From: Oceanidesulfovibrio marinus
GTDB lineage: Bacteria; Desulfobacterota; Desulfovibrionia; Desulfovibrionales; Desulfovibrionaceae
Direction of reading: 5' to 3'
Length of the DNA: 64,000 nucleotides
NCBI RefSeq assembly: GCF_013085545.1
Contig: NZ_CP039543.1
Span: 2,697,322 to 2,761,321, forward strand
Position numbers and translations under genes: made by a program. Of this stretch, positions 44,117 to 52,770 are shown piece by piece. Under the pieces are notes generated by a model, which saw only the letters and a program-made list of their open reading frames with translations, was not told the origin of the DNA and made no database searches. The first letter of the stretch is position 1. Each line of letters starts with the position of its first letter.

Positions 44117-45703
44117 ATGTCGAGAACGCGACACCTCGCCCACGCCCTTGTCATCGGCTCCGGCATCGCCGGCGCGTCCTGCGCACTGAACATCGCGGAC
44201 CAGGGCTTCGAGGTCATCCTGCTGACCACGGGCCCGCGGCTTGACGACGGCAACACGGTCTACGCCCAGGGCGGCATCGTCTATACCGGGCAGGAGGACT
44301 CCCCGGCGCTGCTCATGCGGGACATCAAGAAGGCCGGCTGCTACCACTCCTACGACAAGGCCGTCCGCTACCTGGCCACCAAGGGCGCAGGCGCCGTGGA
44401 GCGCGTGCTCATGGACCGCATCGGCGTGCGCTTCGCCACCCAGGGTATGGACAAAGACGAGGAGTACGACCTGACGCGCGAAGGCGGCCACAGCATCCAC
44501 CGGGTGCTGCACTGCGCCGACTACACGGGCCGGGCCATCATGGAGCGCCTCATCCTGGCCGTGGAGGCGCACCCCAATATCCGCGTCCTCAGCCGGCGCA
44601 CGGCCGTGGATCTCATCACCAGCCAGCACCACGCGCGATCCCTGACCAACCGCTACCAGCGGCTGAACCAGTGCCTCGGCGCGTACGTGTTCAACGAGTC
44701 GGCCCAACACATGGAGACCGTGCTCGCAGAGTTCACCGTGCTGGCCACCGGCGGCATGGGCCGCATATTCCTGCACTCCACCAACGCGCGTTGTGCGCGC
44801 GGCTCCGGCCTGACCATGGCCCACCGCGCCGGCGCCCGGCTGATGAACGTGGAGTACGTCCAGTTCCATCCCACGGCGCTGTACCACAAGAGCCGCCGCC
44901 GCTTCCTCATCACCGAGGCCATGCGCGGCGAAGGGGCGCTGCTGCGCAACGGGTCGGGCGAGCGCTTCGTGCTGCGCTACGATCCCCGCGGCGAGCTGGC
45001 CCCGCGCGACGTGGTCTCCCGCGCCATTGTGGACGAGATGCACCGCTCCGGCGACCCCTGCGTCTTTCTGGATTGCAGCGAGATGACCTGCGACCTGACG
45101 CAGCGCTTCCCCACCATCCACAAGAAATGTCTGGAGCTCGGGCTGGATATTACCCGCGACCAGATCCCGGTGGTTCCGGCCGCGCACTACCAGTGCGGCG
45201 GCGTTGTCTGCGACTCGTACGGCCGCACCGACATCAACGGGCTCTACGCCGTGGGCGAGTGCAGTTGCACCGGCCTGCACGGAGCCAACCGGCTGGCCAG
45301 CACCTCGCTGCTGGAGGGTGTGCTCTGGGGCGAGTCCGCCGGCGTGCACATTGCCAAACAGCTCTCCCACAGGCGCGCTGCCATACGCAGGCTGCTGGAT
45401 GACATCGCGGACTGGAGCGAGCCGGCAATCCCCGAAGAGCCGGACCCGGCCCTGCTGGCGCAGGACTGGGGCGTAATCCAGAGCACCATGTGGAACTACG
45501 TGGGCATAACCCGCACCCGGCAACGGCTGAAACGGGCCGTGGAAGAGCTGCGCAGCCTCTACGGCAATCTCACCGAGTTCTACAAGCGCACGCCGTTGTC
45601 CAAGCCGCTCGTGGACATCTTCCACAGCAGCTACGCCGCCTACATCGTGGCGAACAGCGCCTTGCGCAATCCGGAAAGCAAAGGCTGCCACTATATGGAG
45701 TGA
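44117..45703 (+). CDS. nadB: L-aspartate oxidase
   Basis: 528 residues of the succinate dehydrogenase/fumarate reductase flavoprotein family. It oxidises L-aspartate to iminoaspartate, the first step of NAD synthesis, and can use fumarate as acceptor in anaerobes. FAD-binding segment: ALVIGSGIAGASCALNIADQ; active-site regions: TVYAQGGIVYTG, EYVQFHPTALYH, SRAIVDEM and AAHYQCGGVVCDSYGRTD, then GLHGANRLASTSLLE. No leader peptide or membrane partner is encoded next to it, which separates it from FrdA. nadA and nadC are not adjacent in this window. Confidence 0.93.
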   Translation: MSRTRHLAHALVIGSGIAGASCALNIADQGFEVILLTTGPRLDDGNTVYAQGGIVYTGQEDSPALLMRDIKKAGCYHSYDKAVRYLATKGAGAVERVLMDRIGVRFATQGMDKDEEYDLTREGGHSIHRVLHCADYTGRAIMERLILAVEAHPNIRVLSRRTAVDLITSQHHARSLTNRYQRLNQCLGAYVFNESAQHMETVLAEFTVLATGGMGRIFLHSTNARCARGSGLTMAHRAGARLMNVEYVQFHPTALYHKSRRRFLITEAMRGEGALLRNGSGERFVLRYDPRGELAPRDVVSRAIVDEMHRSGDPCVFLDCSEMTCDLTQRFPTIHKKCLELGLDITRDQIPVVPAAHYQCGGVVCDSYGRTDINGLYAVGECSCTGLHGANRLASTSLLEGVLWGESAGVHIAKQLSHRRAAIRRLLDDIADWSEPAIPEEPDPALLAQDWGVIQSTMWNYVGITRTRQRLKRAVEELRSLYGNLTEFYKRTPLSKPLVDIFHSSYAAYIVANSALRNPESKGCHYME

Positions 45704-45769
45704 CGAACGTCGTGAACGCCCAAGGAGCACCTGCACCCGCTCGGTCAGAATTCAACAACAGCTGTCGAG

Positions 45770-45799
45770 TTGGGCGTCGGTCACGAAATCGTGTATAAA
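45770..45799 (+). promoter_or_regulatory. Possible sigma-70 promoter for the mini-glutaredoxin gene
   Basis: TTGGGC (45770-45775) and TATAAA (45794-45799) with an 18-bp spacer. A perfect palindrome, GGTCCTG-ATA-CAGGACC (45826-45842), follows and may be an operator or a leader hairpin. Confidence 0.35.
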
Positions 45800-45900
45800 G
45801 AATAATTGGAAAGGTCCGCACACCGGGTCCTGATACAGGACCGGCGCGGTACAGATCCCCCGTCACCTTTCCCCTCTTGGTCCTGAACATTGGAGACGCC

Positions 45901-46152
45901 ATGTCCAAGCCCCTGCTTTTCGCACTCAGCACGTGCATGCACTGCGCAAAGGTCAAGGAACTGCTCATCTCCCTGGGCGTCGATTTCGACACCCTGTACG
46001 TAGACCGCCTGGCCGGCGAGGATCGCAACGAAAGGATGCGCGAGCTCAAAGGCTATAACCCGGCGATATCCTTCCCCACGCTCGTTATCGGGGACGAAGT
46101 GGTCGTCGGGCACAAGGAGCAGAAAATCCGCGAGATCCTGCTCGGGGAGTAG
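45901..46152 (+). CDS. Glutaredoxin-like thiol reductase (NrdH type)
   Basis: 83 residues from the ATG at 45901, preceded by TTGGAGA. The active site is CMHC at residues 12-15 (LSTCMHCAKVKELL), with a cis-Pro region SFPTLVIGDEVVVG near 57-70, as in glutaredoxins. It may reduce protein disulfides or act on Fe-S assembly. No ribonucleotide reductase gene is nearby. Confidence 0.85.
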   Translation: MSKPLLFALSTCMHCAKVKELLISLGVDFDTLYVDRLAGEDRNERMRELKGYNPAISFPTLVIGDEVVVGHKEQKIREILLGE

Positions 46153-46421
46153 GCGCGCCCCACGCGTGCCCCCGATGCAAAGGGGGCCGCCCGAAACGCA
46201 TGCGCTACATACGGATTCCGTACGTCTCGGAACCGGAGCGCATGCCCTTGCAGCGCACCCATCTGCCGCATCCAATGCGCGCCAGACGCCCCTGCGCCGA
46301 CTTCCATATCAAAATTAGTCAACAACCATGAATGGTTGCCTGAACAGGCACCCGGCAACGGCGTTGCACCGTCGCGCCTTTCTCTGCAATCCGGCCAGGG
46401 AAAGGGCTTTTCGATTCTTCC

Positions 46422-47210
46422 CTAGCTCTGCCGCGCAGCCCAGAGCGCTGCGCCCAAGGCGCCGTTCATGTCCGGATCGTCCGAGACGAGCAGCTCCTCG
46501 CCCAGGCGGGCGTTCAGCTTTCTGGAGAGCAGCTCCCGCACGCAGGGATTGTGGGCAACGCCGCCGGCAAACACCACCGGGAACTGCAAGCCCACCCGCG
46601 AGAGCATGTTCGCGGTGCGTTTGACAATGGCCTCGTGCAGGCCCAGGGCGATGTTCTGCGGCTTCTCCCCCTGCGCCATCAGCGAGGTGGCCTCGGTCTC
46701 CGCAAAGACCGTGCACATGCTGGTGATGTCCGGCGCGGCATCGCCTTGCAGGGCGTAGGTCCCGAACTCCTCCACCGGAATCTGGAACACCCCGGCCGTG
46801 TACTCCAGGAACTTGCCCGTGCCGGCCGCGCAGCGGTCGTTCATCTCGAACTTCCCCACCTTGCCGCCGGGCAGCAGGGCGATGGCCTTGGTGTCCTGCC
46901 CGCCGATGTCCAGCACGGTGCGCGCCTCGGGAAAACGGTGATGCGCCCCCAGGGCGTGGGCCTTGATCTCGGTGACGGTCTGCACGTCCAGACCGGGAGC
47001 CAGCTCCCCGGCCAGCTTCTCCATCAGGCTGCGGCCGTAGCCCGTGGCCACCAGCCGCTTCGGCCGCACACCGTCCAGCAGCGTGCGGCATTGGGCGGCG
47101 GGGTCGAACGTGGTGGGCAGACGCCCGCTGCGAACGACCCCGCCGTCTTCGAGCAGAATAAGCTCTATGGAGCGCGAGCCGATATCGATGCCCGCGAACA
47201 GGCCGCTCAC
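46422..47210 (-). CDS. ATP-dependent activase (BadF/BadG/HgdC family) for the double-cubane reductase
   Basis: 262 residues from a GTG at 47210 that overlaps the upstream stop in a GTGA. It is an ASKHA-fold ATPase: the first phosphate loop is FAGIDIGSRSIELIL, the second VLDIGGQDTKAIAL, and the adenosine motif is FAGGVAHNP. C-type ligands for the inter-subunit [4Fe-4S] cluster lie in NDRCAAGTGKF and SMCTVFAETE. The homodimer drives low-potential electrons into its partner by ATP hydrolysis, as in 2-hydroxyglutaryl-CoA dehydratase activators. Confidence 0.92.
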   Translation of the reverse strand: MSGLFAGIDIGSRSIELILLEDGGVVRSGRLPTTFDPAAQCRTLLDGVRPKRLVATGYGRSLMEKLAGELAPGLDVQTVTEIKAHALGAHHRFPEARTVLDIGGQDTKAIALLPGGKVGKFEMNDRCAAGTGKFLEYTAGVFQIPVEEFGTYALQGDAAPDITSMCTVFAETEATSLMAQGEKPQNIALGLHEAIVKRTANMLSRVGLQFPVVFAGGVAHNPCVRELLSRKLNARLGEELLVSDDPDMNGALGAALWAARQS

Positions 47211-48499
47211 GATTCCAGCGTCTCCACAAAGGCTTCGATGCGCGTCTTGAGCTGCTCCACGTCCTCCATGCCGTAGTCGGTCTCGATAGCCAGCATGGGC
47301 ACGCCCTTGGCCTGCAGGGTTTTGTCCACCTTGAAGGCTTCGTGGGAGTAGGGCTGGCAGAACAGCAGCGCGTAGTGGATCACGCCCTGTGCGCCCAGCT
47401 CCTCGGCCATGTCCGCGATGTTGTCCAGGCGCTCGTCGTTGGGCGTGAAGCAGGCGCAGTCGATCTTCATGTAGCGGTCGGTCAGCAGGTCCAACAGCTC
47501 GTCCACCGTGGTGGCCTTGGCTGTCGCGTCCTCGTCCACCAGGTCGCGGATGTTGCGGCTGCCGATGCACGACTCCTCGCCCACCACAACGGCGCCGGAG
47601 CCTTCCACAATGTAGGGCAGCTTCCAGTTGGGCACGGCCATGGGACAGCCGGCGAGCAGGAGCCGTGGCGTGCCCTTGGGCGCAACGCCCTCGCCCTTCT
47701 CGATGCGCGCTTCAATCTCGTCGCAGAGCTCGTTGATCTTGGCGGTGAAGCGCACCGGGTCGTCGTAGAAGCTGATCTGGTTGATGAGCAGGGCGTCGCG
47801 GCCGGAGATGGGCGCGGGATCGGCCTTGCGCAGGGCGTTGAGCCCCTGGATGGCCTTGCGCTTGCCGTTGGCGATGGCAATGCCCTTCTTGATGTCGTCC
47901 ACGCCGATGGTCTTGCCGGTGAGCTTCTCCAGCTCCTCCATGTAGCGCTTCATCTCGGCGCGCAACAAGTCGTGGTCGCAGGCGTTCTTCTGCTGCGGCA
48001 CCTCCATAATATACATGTTCACGTGCTCGGCAAAGGCCTCGTACGCCTTCTTCTTGCCGTCGCAGGTGGTCTCGCCCACGACGACGTCGCAGCTTTCCGT
48101 AAACGGGCAGATCTTGGCAAGCTTGAAACCCACGAAGGATTTGATCAGCGCGCAGGTGTTGCGCGGCACCATGGTCTCGGCCATCTCGGTGCCGGCATCG
48201 GCGCCGGAGCACAACCCCACATGCACGGCGTCGGCTGCCAGGGTCAGCTCCTCGGGCACGAACACGCAGAAGCTGCCGATGATCTTACGCCCCTGGGCCT
48301 TGGCGTCCTGCAGCTCTTTTATGCGCAGGCCGTGCACCTCGGAGAGCACGAAGTCCAGGTACTCGGCGCCTTGCAGACGCCCTTGCTGGGACAGGTAGAT
48401 GTCGCCGTAGAACTTGCCCAGGACCTCAAGCAGGCCCTCGTGCGCATCGATGTCGAGGTTCAGCTTCTCCCACATCTCCTTGTATGCCGATTCCGCCAT
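47207..48499 (-). CDS. Double-cubane-cluster-containing reductase (2-hydroxyacyl-CoA dehydratase/HgdB superfamily)
   Basis: 430 residues, one subunit rather than the two of HgdAB, and overlapping the activase start. Ten or more cysteines are spread over the length; KICPFTESCDVVVGETTCDG, LLAGCPMAV, GEESCIGSRN and DCACFTPND fit the cluster-binding loops of double-cubane proteins, which hold an [8Fe-9S] cluster and reduce small molecules such as acetylene in vitro. The start MAESAYKEMWEKLNLD is typical. The physiological substrate of this family is unknown. I saw no acyl-CoA genes nearby, against a fermentation dehydratase. Confidence 0.88.
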   Translation of the reverse strand: MAESAYKEMWEKLNLDIDAHEGLLEVLGKFYGDIYLSQQGRLQGAEYLDFVLSEVHGLRIKELQDAKAQGRKIIGSFCVFVPEELTLAADAVHVGLCSGADAGTEMAETMVPRNTCALIKSFVGFKLAKICPFTESCDVVVGETTCDGKKKAYEAFAEHVNMYIMEVPQQKNACDHDLLRAEMKRYMEELEKLTGKTIGVDDIKKGIAIANGKRKAIQGLNALRKADPAPISGRDALLINQISFYDDPVRFTAKINELCDEIEARIEKGEGVAPKGTPRLLLAGCPMAVPNWKLPYIVEGSGAVVVGEESCIGSRNIRDLVDEDATAKATTVDELLDLLTDRYMKIDCACFTPNDERLDNIADMAEELGAQGVIHYALLFCQPYSHEAFKVDKTLQAKGVPMLAIETDYGMEDVEQLKTRIEAFVETLES

Positions 48500-48597
48500 G
48501 GCTTTTCTCCTTGCGGTGCAGGGTTGAAATTCCGCGAACTATAGCACCCGGCAATGGGTGGAAAAAATTCATAGTCCTGATGGTCCTGGAGCGAATG

Positions 48598-48627
48598 TAT
48601 CAATTTTTACTATATGACACATTGATA
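48598..48627. promoter_or_regulatory. Spaced inverted repeat upstream of the double-cubane operon
   Basis: TATCAAT (48598-48604) and ATTGATA (48621-48627) with a 16-bp AT-rich spacer, in the gap between the reductase operon (minus) and the small Cys-rich gene (plus). It might be an operator for either direction. Confidence 0.35.
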
Positions 48628-48775
48628 ACGTCCAGACCCGCACCCGTTTTCCTCGTTCTCACCATGGCGGGCACAGCGGCAGCGTGGTATGGTGGCCCAA
48701 TATCCTCCGCATATCCGTGCGGACTGAACCACACGACCATGTCGGCTGCATGGCCGCAAACCAAGGAGAATCACC

Positions 48776-48934
48776 ATGGCCCATTGCCACGAAATGAAGT
48801 CCGGTGACGTGTATCAATGCGAACAGTGCGGTCTGACCCTGAAAGTGGAAAAATCCTGCTCCTGCAAGCCCGGCGAGCAAGGCGCGTGCACCGTGCCGTT
48901 GTCCTGCTGCGGCCAGGAAATGAAGAAGAAGTAG
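48776..48934 (+). CDS. 52-residue cysteine-rich protein, desulforedoxin/zinc-ribbon-like
   Basis: The ATG follows AAGGAGAA. The start (MAHCHEMKSGDVYQCEQCGL) contains a CxxC knuckle and a GDVYxCxxCG pattern close to desulforedoxin and the N-terminus of desulfoferrodoxin; CSC (28-30), C38 and a CC pair (44-45) follow, and the protein ends in Lys residues. Eight cysteines in 52 residues suggest one iron or zinc site plus a further thiol pair. It is too short for default gene finders and may be missed in automated annotation. Possible roles are electron carrier or metal buffer. Confidence 0.7.
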   Translation: MAHCHEMKSGDVYQCEQCGLTLKVEKSCSCKPGEQGACTVPLSCCGQEMKKK

Positions 48935-49225
48935 CGCCGCCGTACCCATCAGTCCGGGGTGGCGTGCGGTCAGATGCGCCGCCCCGAGCACGCTCCGGAA
49001 CCAGCCCGCACACACCCCTGTCTCCGGCCGCAAGACCTCGCCACCCACAATCACCGACGTCTCCCTTCCTATATAATAGCGCCTGCCCGCGTGGCACGGT
49101 CGTTGCTTTTCCCCTCGCGCCTGCAGCCGGACCTTGGCATTGCCATCGCCGGAAGCAGGCAACAAACAGGCCGCAGCACAACACGGCGCGAACATGACTG
49201 CGGGCTAGGCGTTCGTCAAAGTTCA

Positions 49226-49288
49226 CGGTATGGTCCGTCCACGATATCGCCTACGGTATTGGCGCGGTATCGTCCGCGGTATGGCCCA
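49226..49288 (+). repeat. Array of CGGTAT direct repeats upstream of the kinase gene
   Basis: CGGTAT occurs at 49226, 49254, 49265 and 49277; two copies extend to CGGTATSGTCCG (49226 and 49265), and the last three are 11-12 bp apart, about one helical turn. They end about 40 bp before the ATG at 49330. The rest of 48935-49329 shows no gene. Confidence 0.5.
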
Positions 49289-49329
49289 CGGCGTCCCGTA
49301 CCGCACACTTACAGCACGGGGTTTTTCCG

Positions 49330-50811
49330 ATGCGTATTCTCGGCCTGCGGAGTCGCATCTTCATCCTGCTCGGCATCCTGGTGGCGGTGAACCTCACCGG
49401 CGCCCTGGTCACCTTGTGGTACGTGCAGCGCACGCAGTCCCTGTTCGCCCGCACCATGGAGCAAGGGGCCGAAGCCCTGGACGCGGCCCAGGAGATGCAA
49501 CGCGCCCTGCTCTCCCAGCGCGGCTACGTGAGCTACTACTTCATAGACGGCGACGAGAGCTGGCTGGAGCTGCTGGCCAAGTCCAAAGAAGACTTCGAGA
49601 CATGGTGGCGCGCCTCCTTCGACATGGCGCGCACCGAGGACGAGCGGAACATGCTCTTCGCCATCGAGCGGGAGTATGTCCGCTACTCCGTGCTCAAGGA
49701 GCGGGTCATCAACCTGTTCATGGAAGGGCAGCGCGAGCGCGGCGTGCGCCTGCATGCCGATGCGCGCAAGCGGTTCTTCGAGGTCAACTCCCTCTGCAGC
49801 AAGTTCAAGCAGCAACAGAAGCAGAACATCACCACGCTCATCGCCGAGTACCGCGACCAGTTCCGGCTGCTGAGCTGGCTGGCATGGTCGGCCATTCCGG
49901 CGGCCGCCATCCTGGGCCTGCTGCTGGCCATCATCATTATCCGCCGGGTGCTGGCCCCCATCCACCGGCTCACGGACGTGCTCTCCAACAGCGCGGACAA
50001 GACGGCCAAGGAAGCGTCCGTGGCGGACGAGGTGGAGTACCTGGGCGACCGTATCCAGCTCCTGCTCAAGGACGTGGGCCAGGCGCAGGACAAGCTGGCC
50101 AAGAGCCGGGAGGATCTGCTCCAGGCCGAGAAGCTGGCGACCATCGGCCGTCTCGCCGCCGGCGTGGCGCACAGCGTGCGCAATCCGCTGACGTCCGTAA
50201 AGATGCGCCTCTTCACTCTGGAGCGCAGCCTGCCGCTGACCACGGAGACGCGCGAGGACCTTGAGGTCATCGGCGAGGAGATCGACTTCATCGACACCAT
50301 CCTCAAGAACTTCCTGGAGTTCTCCCGCCCGCCCAAGCTGAAGCCGCAGCCGGTCAGCCCTTCGGCCGTGGTGGATCAGGCGCTCCAGCTTCTGCGCCAC
50401 AAGGTAGACTCCATGCGCATCGACGTGACCGTGAACCGCGAGGCGCCGCTGCAGCTCGTGCTGGGCGACCCGGACCAGCTCAAGGAGGTCCTGGTCAACC
50501 TTATCATCAACGCCATGGAGGCCATGGGCGAGGGCGGCTCCATCACCATTGACGAGGAGGAAGGCGTGATCGAGCCCTACGGCCGGGTGGACATCATCCG
50601 CGTGACCGACACCGGGCCGGGCCTGCCGCCCAACGTCCAGGCCAAGCTTTTCGAGCCCTTCACCAGCACCAAGGAGGACGGCACCGGCCTCGGCCTGGCC
50701 ATCTCCAAGCGCATTGTGGAGGAGCACGGCGGCTGGCTGCACGCCACCTCGGAACCGGGCCGCGGCGCCACCTTTGTCATCGGCCTGCCCAGAATGGAGC
50801 AATCGGCATGA
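49330..50811 (+). CDS. Membrane sensor histidine kinase (four-helix-bundle sensor)
   Basis: 493 residues. Two membrane helices (about 9-31 and 181-205) flank an all-alpha periplasmic domain like the 4HB sensor of chemoreceptors. A HAMP-like linker follows, then phosphoacceptor H281 (AAGVAHSVRNPLTSVK), NLIINAMEAM, DTGPGLP and GTGLGLAIS boxes. The next gene, an NtrC regulator, overlaps it in an ATGA. The signal is unknown. Confidence 0.9.
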   Translation: MRILGLRSRIFILLGILVAVNLTGALVTLWYVQRTQSLFARTMEQGAEALDAAQEMQRALLSQRGYVSYYFIDGDESWLELLAKSKEDFETWWRASFDMARTEDERNMLFAIEREYVRYSVLKERVINLFMEGQRERGVRLHADARKRFFEVNSLCSKFKQQQKQNITTLIAEYRDQFRLLSWLAWSAIPAAAILGLLLAIIIIRRVLAPIHRLTDVLSNSADKTAKEASVADEVEYLGDRIQLLLKDVGQAQDKLAKSREDLLQAEKLATIGRLAAGVAHSVRNPLTSVKMRLFTLERSLPLTTETREDLEVIGEEIDFIDTILKNFLEFSRPPKLKPQPVSPSAVVDQALQLLRHKVDSMRIDVTVNREAPLQLVLGDPDQLKEVLVNLIINAMEAMGEGGSITIDEEEGVIEPYGRVDIIRVTDTGPGLPPNVQAKLFEPFTSTKEDGTGLGLAISKRIVEEHGGWLHATSEPGRGATFVIGLPRMEQSA

Positions 50812-52241
50812 GCACCATACTTATTGTAGACGACGACGCGCAGCTGAGACGCAGCTTCAGCAAGCTGCTGGCGGACCGCGGATACGTGGTGGAGACGGCC
50901 GCCTCGGGCGAGCAATGCCTGGAGCGGGCCGGACAAGGCGGCGTGGACCTGGTGATCCAGGACGTCCGGCTGCCCGGCATGGACGGCCTGGAGACTTTCA
51001 GCCGGCTGCGCGAGCTGGAGCCCACGCCCCAGGTCATCGTGATGACCGCCTTTGGCACCATGGAAACCGCCGTGGAGGCCACCAAGCTCGGGGCCTATGA
51101 TTATGTGCTCAAGCCCTTCGACATCCCCACCATGCTCGACCTCATCGAGAAGGCGCTGGAAGCCGGAGAGCGGCGCAGGGACATGGCCGAGAAGGCCGGC
51201 ATGGAGCCACGCGCCAGCATGGACGCGGTGCTGGGCCGCTCCGCCGCCATGCAGGAGGTATACAAGTCCATCGGCCGGGTCGCGCCCACGGACGCCACGG
51301 TGCTCGTCCGCGGCGAGTCCGGCACGGGCAAGGAGCTGGTGGCGCGCGCCATCTACCAGTACAGCTCCCGCGCCAACAAGCCCTTCAGCGTCATCAACTG
51401 CGTGGCCATCCCGGAGACCCTGCTGGAGAGCGAGCTCTTCGGCTACGAGAAAGGCGCCTTCACCGGCGCGTCCTCCCGCCGCATCGGCAAGATCGAGCTG
51501 GCCCAGCGCGGCACCGTGTTCCTGGACGAGATCGGGGACATGCCCTTGGCCATCCAGGCCAAAATCCTGCGCCTGTTGCAGGAAAAGACCATCGAACGCC
51601 TGGGCGGGGGCGAGGCCATACCCGTGGATGTGCGCATCATCGCCGCCACCAACCGTGACCTGGAAAAGGCCGTGCGGGAAGGCACCTTCCGCGAGGACCT
51701 CTACTTCCGGCTCAAGGTCGTTACCCTGATGCTGCCGCCGCTGCGGGAGCGGCACGACGACATCCCCCTGCTGGCGCGGCACTTCCTCAGCCTGCACGCC
51801 CAGGAAATGGACCTCTCCAATCCGGGGCTGACGCAGGAAGCCGAGTCCGCCCTGCTGCGCTACCCCTGGCCGGGCAACGTGCGCGAACTCTCCAACTGCC
51901 TGCAGAAGGCCATCATCTTCAGCAAGGGCGCGCCGCTCAGTGGCAAGGAGGTGGAGTCCTCCCTGCGCCATCCGGCGGCCAAAGGCACTGCCGAGGCTGC
52001 GCCCCGGGACGCGATGAAGCGCTGGGTGCAGAACGCCCTGCTCTCCTCGCAGGCGGAAAAGCCATACGAGAACGCCATGGACGCCATGTCCTCGCTGCTC
52101 ATCCAGAGCGCCCTGGAGATGACCGACGGCAACAAGACCCGCGCGGCCAAGCTCCTGGGGCTCACCCGGCCCACGCTGCTGGCCAAGATAGACAAGCACC
52201 GCCTGGCGTTGAGCGCCAAGGTGACCGGTCCGGGCTCCTGA
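50808..52241 (+). CDS. NtrC-family sigma-54-dependent response regulator
   Basis: 477 residues. Receiver with D52 (IQDVRLPGM; Gln in place of the usual hydrophobic residue before Asp), AAA+ domain with GESGTGKE, GAFTGA and DEIGDMPL, and C-terminal Fis-type HTH (RAAKLLGLTRPTLLAKIDKH). It is the only regulator with a DNA-binding domain in the 49-64 kb signalling region, so it is the natural candidate to bind the CTTTTAC/GTAAAAG elements upstream of the two -24/-12 promoters there. Confidence 0.92.
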   Translation: MSTILIVDDDAQLRRSFSKLLADRGYVVETAASGEQCLERAGQGGVDLVIQDVRLPGMDGLETFSRLRELEPTPQVIVMTAFGTMETAVEATKLGAYDYVLKPFDIPTMLDLIEKALEAGERRRDMAEKAGMEPRASMDAVLGRSAAMQEVYKSIGRVAPTDATVLVRGESGTGKELVARAIYQYSSRANKPFSVINCVAIPETLLESELFGYEKGAFTGASSRRIGKIELAQRGTVFLDEIGDMPLAIQAKILRLLQEKTIERLGGGEAIPVDVRIIAATNRDLEKAVREGTFREDLYFRLKVVTLMLPPLRERHDDIPLLARHFLSLHAQEMDLSNPGLTQEAESALLRYPWPGNVRELSNCLQKAIIFSKGAPLSGKEVESSLRHPAAKGTAEAAPRDAMKRWVQNALLSSQAEKPYENAMDAMSSLLIQSALEMTDGNKTRAAKLLGLTRPTLLAKIDKHRLALSAKVTGPGS

Positions 52242-52701
52242 CAGGCAGCCCGACTCCCTCACCGGCTGCGCTGCGCGAAACGTTCAGACCCTCACGTATT
52301 GCCGAATATGCGTCGGCCTTGAGCTTCCCATGCGCCTTGCCGATGTGGTTTTGGCACAGTCTATCTGAAACAATTTGTTCATAACTTGCCAGCCCGGCTG
52401 CCGCACCGGCCGTTTCCCGCCGACTCGCTCCTGGCTTGTCCACTAATGTAGACCGGTCGTAACCTCCTGCCGCACATCTCTTTTTCTGCGCCCCACTCCG
52501 GGGCTTCGCTGATCGTTCCGCGACCTGCGGAATAGCGATCCCTGTTTCCCCGCCTCCATCCTGCTCCGGCAATCTGTTGCTTTTACGTACTGTAAAAGAA
52601 GCTGACGCCACTTCCCGCCCCGCCTGGCTGCCGCTGAAGAGCCACCTCCATTTTCGGTCCTGATTCCAGCTTGTTATATATTTCACACACTCCTTTCGCG
52701 T
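52242..52701. other. Non-coding upstream region of the large signalling locus
   Basis: About 460 bp without a convincing gene. It contains one clear regulatory element, the inverted repeat at 52580-52598; a TTGGCACAG stretch near 52350 lacks a -12 box. Confidence 0.5.
52580..52598. promoter_or_regulatory. Upstream activator site CTTTTAC-N5-GTAAAAG
   Basis: CTTTTAC-GTACT-GTAAAAG, perfect 7-bp arms, centred 114 bp before the -24 element at 52703. A related element stands before the second promoter at 60050-60068. An extra CTTTTAC half-site overlaps the promoter at 52717-52723. Confidence 0.6.
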
Positions 52702-52717
52702 TGGCATATCCCTTGCC
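52702..52717 (+). promoter_or_regulatory. Sigma-54 promoter of the kinase-receivers-TauE operon
   Basis: TGGCATATCCCTTGCC: exact GG-N10-GC spacing, with TTGC at -12. It would start a message about 45 nt before the kinase gene. Confidence 0.72.
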
Positions 52718-52770
52718 TTTTACAGGGTCGAGGGAGGCCGGAATGTCCGACGTCCCCCATACTTCCGACC

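Noticed and set aside
44117-45703. Second fumarate reductase flavoprotein
   Set aside because: No iron-sulfur or anchor subunit nearby, and the internal motifs fit L-aspartate oxidase.
45826-45842. GGTCCTG-ATA-CAGGACC as another copy of the TCCTG-N5-CAGGA operator
   Set aside because: The half-sites match, but the spacer is 3 bp rather than 5 and no -24/-12 promoter is downstream; a hairpin is as likely.
52352-52368. TTGGCACAGTCTATCTG as a sigma-54 promoter
   Set aside because: The -24 box is good but there is no GC at the -12 position with 10-bp spacing.
52162-52707. 181-codon minus-strand frame in the gap before the 52771 kinase gene
   Set aside because: Low coding character; it covers the inverted repeat and ends in the sigma-54 promoter.
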